Origin: Serinus canaria
Lineage: Eukaryota; Chordata; Aves; Passeriformes; Fringillidae
Reading direction: 5' to 3'
Length of the DNA stretch: 64,000 nt
NCBI RefSeq assembly: GCF_022539315.1
Contig: NC_066323.1
Coordinates: 3,908,219-3,972,218 of the forward strand
Below the pieces are notes generated by a model, which made no database searches, was not told where the DNA came from, and saw only the letters and a program-made list of their open reading frames with translations. Positions within the stretch are counted from its first letter, which is position 1. The number at the start of each line of letters is the position of its first letter. Position numbers and translations under genes: made by a program. Below are positions 60,502-64,000 of this stretch, one piece after another.

Positions 60502-63500
60502 GTGAGTGCGGGCGCCGAGCCCCCGGGGACGGCCGGGCGGAGAGCAACGTCCGAAGCGGCGCCGCGGGTGTTCGGGGTACCCGGCACGGGCTCCCGGGAA
60601 TACTCCTGGCTCAAGCCCTGGGTATGCCCTGACTTGTAGGGGAGGAGGGAAAGAGCGGAGGAAAAACAGTCCACGAACAACCGGCCGTGTTGAAATGGCT
60701 GTCAAGTGCAGGACTGGTGTCAGGGTTCTGGGGGAAGTGGGATCCTCCCTTCTCCTGGGGTGGCCGTCCGGTAAGCAAGGATGTGCCTGAGCAGCCTCTG
60801 CCCTGCTCACCCTGCTTCCCTTCACCCTCAGGCCTTGGCTGCCAGTAATAAGTACATATCCCTTCATAACACACACCAGAATGTTTGGGATCCAGCTTTA
60901 GTCCTGGTCTTTCTATGTTAGGTGATGTTCAGGACTAAAGGAAGAGGATGTTTGTATGAAAATTTGCCTCATGGGTTTTTAGGCTTTTTGCCAGGGACCG
61001 AGCGATTTCCAGGGGAGTCTGTGAATGGTAACTCAGATGCATCTACTGTCAATTATACTTCTACTCTTAAAAAAAACCCCAAAATACTAGGTGTCTGCAG
61101 AAATGGAAATCTGAATTTTCTGGGCCTAATTCAGTGGCTCTCCAGCAATAACACACAGAGAGCAAAAGAAACGTTCTGGCTTGGATTCACAGCCAGCTAT
61201 TAAATAGTAACAGTTACAGGACTTCATAAGTTTCAGTGCAAGGGTTGGCAGTAGTTCATTGGGCCATTAAGTTTGAGGGGAGTGATCTAAGCAGAAAACA
61301 ATGTGGGTTGCATTTTTGGATTTAGTGTGAACACGATGCTCTTGATAGCTTCCTTCCAGTTATATGTGTTAAGGACAAGAAGAGGTGTGTTACATTTTCA
61401 GTATTTACTCTCTGCTATCTCTAGCTGTGTAAGTTTAAGGAGAGGTATAGAAACTATGCTGAGTGTTTGGTATTTGCTGCTGGTATTTGGTATTTGGTTT
61501 CTGGTTTGTGTCTTCTAGGGCTTTTCTTGACTGAGGTCTGTAGAAGTTACTCTAGAGACTGGCACCGTCTGTGGCTTTAAAGGACATGTGAGACACTTGT
61601 CAAAGTATGTGAAATTCTGAGCTCTTTGTTTCACAGTCTCTTTAATGCACTTTTTCTTAAGGAAGCAAAGATGCTCCTGGCTATCAGCTGGTAGAGGTGT
61701 TCATTTGGTCAGACAGTGAACTAAAACAGGAACTGGGTGAAAACCCTTTATTTTTCTTCTGCTGGGTCAGGTTTAATCTTGATCATTTCCACAAGCAATC
61801 ACATGGATTCTTGCTTTAGCACAGGGAGGAAGCAGCCCAGTGGGAGTGAGGAAGAAAATCTGCTACATTGGGCAGGAATGCTGGCTCATGACACTGGTAA
61901 TAATTTCACAGGCACTGGAATGTTTCTTTTGAGTCATGTCCATTGACTTTTTATCTGTTAATGCAGTTTAATAATGGCATTGAGTCATAGAGGGTGTTGG
62001 TTAACCATTGTGAATACCAACAAACTAACAAGCTGAATGCCTTAGTCATGATTTATTTTGAGATGTAGGCAAATTATTCTCTCCACTTTCTTTCAACAGA
62101 AAGTCTCAAGCCACTTCTCAGGCTTGTACTATCAAGTGGATATCAAAGCCAAACATTTAACTTGCACTTACCCTGAAATAACTCGGAGACTGAGACCTGA
62201 ATGCTGATACCAAAGGCAGCTTTTTCCCTGCTCTGCAAATAAACTGTCTCAGAGCTGGATCGAGGAATTAATGGGAAACAGTGTTAAACAGGAAGCGTTA
62301 ATCTCTCCTAATTTCCTTTTAATGGAAGCATTTAAGTGGGTTGTAGAAGTTATTGGGAAAGTCTGGCTGTGAAGGTCTTTTCATCTTCCAAAAAGAGTTT
62401 CTGGTTAAAAATAAAAAGAAACAAAAAGAACCACCAAGCCTACCCAACCCAACCACTTAGAAGCACAGATTTGTTCTTGAAACGTTTGGGAATCTGATAG
62501 TCGGGATACTTGCCTGTGGCAAAGAGCCGAGCCTGAATCCCCAAAACTCGGCTGGGTCTGGCCAGGAGCCCAATTGCTTTTCTCAGCCAAGACAAAGACT
62601 TCAGACAGGACCCTTTGAAGAGTCTTTGTTTCATTGAACCTTGCAGTGGTAATTCTTTATCCTAAATTAACGAAATATGTTAAAACAGGATGGGAAATTT
62701 TCCTAAAAATGAACACAGATCATGAGAATTAAGGGGATGGGGAATTCCCAGAGACTTGGGAATTAGGACATTAAGTGAGCTTTTCCAGGTATTTCCTTCT
62801 CTCAGTTAAACTGTGCTTATCTTCCACATAGGATTGGTTGTTTAAAATTCCTAAAATAGTGTTACATATTTTAGAGAGTTACTGTGATCTGTGCAGTGTG
62901 TAACAGAGATTCCTGAGGGGGTTTTTAGGAATTCACTTTGTTTCTCCAAAGGTGGATTTTTGTTGATATAATAACAAAGTATAGCAGCTCCGAGTGTATG
63001 GCACTAATCAGCATCTGTAATTACAACCATTTCAGCTCTCTGATGATATTCAAAGTTTGCCTTTTGTCTTACCTCATTTGCTAGAGATGCTTTTAGTCAG
63101 GTCAGTACAAGAAGTTGACACATCATTCATACATATGTTTTAGGAGTAGGGAACAGGTAGAAATAATTCACTGCTCGTGCTCAAGGAATCCTGTAGAATT
63201 TATGCTGATTTAAAAAACCAAGCAGTTATGATAACCATTTTTCTGTCATGATTAGATCTGCTAGCATGTATTCTTTCAGTGCCTGACATACATTTTATGC
63301 TGGTTCTAGCTGTGTAGGCTGTGTAATGTAGGTTAGATTTTTAATAAAAAGGGGTAGATACCAATGCTTTGCTCACCTTTAGTTTGATTTGGGTCAGATG
63401 AAGAACACACCTGACAGTCTTCTCATGTTACATGGTAAACCTGCTTCTTTTCTTAATTTTAATTACTGAATTACTTTTGTTATAAAGTGGAAAAAGTGTG

Positions 63501-64000
63501 AGGAGAAAATACATTTTAATTGTAAAACCTCCATGAAGATTTCCAGGGTATTAATTTCTTACGGATTCTTGAATTCTTGCATAATTTCTTTTTATTTTTC
63601 TTGGGCACTTTTTTTGATCAGTTCTTCAGTACAGCATCTTCTGTTGTCTGTTGACAATCAAGTTCTTTGTAGGAGAGAATTCATTTTAAGAAAATTTTGA
63701 ATTACGCCTGTGAATACATTTTCCCCTCTTGCTGTTTCAATATTTATTTAGCTTTCTGACAATATATTTTTTCCAGAAAAGCAGACTTGAACAGGGGAAA
63801 GCAATACTTAAAATGGTTGTGAATGGCAGTGGCTGCACCTCACGGTACAGAAATTACCCTGACACTGCAGATTTCTCCAGGAGTCCTGTGGGGTTTCATT
63901 GTGGGGAGCTCTAATTAGACCTTTTCAATAGCCTTAATGACTGGCCCAGGTGTGTGATGCATGTGTGGATATGTAGGTAACATGTATAATGTGTCTGTAC
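60502..64000 (+). other. PRKCI: PRKCI intron 1 (partial)
   Basis: At least 3.5 kb with no second PRKCI exon (none reading DIMITHFEP-like sequence) and no other gene recognised. The island persists to about 60660, then AT-rich sequence continues to the window end. Confidence 0.75.

Noticed and set aside
59735..60680. Minus-strand frames of 270 and 227 codons over PRKCI exon 1
   Set aside because: CpG-island composition; Arg/Ala/Gly/Pro-rich with no domain or splice support.

Overview
The window is vertebrate nuclear DNA, most likely from a bird. It carries spliced genes with GT-AG introns, four CpG-island promoters and several truncated CR1 LINE copies, and I saw no mammalian SINEs. The order SEC62 - GPR160 - PHC3 - PRKCI matches human 3q26.2 from memory. 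The compact size (PHC3 coding exons within about 21 kb) and the CR1 content favour a bird, although turtle or crocodilian cannot be excluded without a search.

Layout: 1-880 holds a CR1 3' fragment and a G-rich minisatellite upstream of SEC62. SEC62 (+, 988-15599) has eight coding exons whose phases join exactly into a 400-codon protein. 16.5-24.5 kb is intergenic, with a GATA microsatellite and T-rich tracts. A degenerate TGTGTTATATG-type repeat abuts the GPR160 CpG island (about 24.76-25.11 kb). The GPR160 coding region is a single exon (+, 26375-27391, 338 aa). GPR160 and PHC3 then converge across 27.4-36.5 kb, where a non-autonomous hAT-like transposon of about 0.94 kb lies in the PHC3 3' flank. 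PHC3 (-) runs from a stop at 36531 to an internal Met at 54461, and probably to a first coding exon in the CpG island at 57.4 kb. All fourteen downstream exons join in frame and give 981 codons from the internal Met. A CR1-rich spacer of about 2.3 kb follows. PRKCI (+) contributes only its first coding exon (60386-60501); its first intron runs off the window.

The four genes are separate housekeeping or signalling genes, not a pathway: ER protein translocation and ER-phagy (SEC62), an atypical orphan GPCR (GPR160), a Polycomb PRC1 subunit (PHC3) and an atypical PKC polarity kinase (PRKCI). I found no RNA genes, CRISPR arrays, viral genes or a new system. The best second-look items are the in-frame candidate PHC3 exon 1 built around a palindromic YY1-like site, the hAT-like element, a 76-bp near-identical duplication across SEC62 introns, and a 17-bp perfect hairpin in a PHC3 intron.
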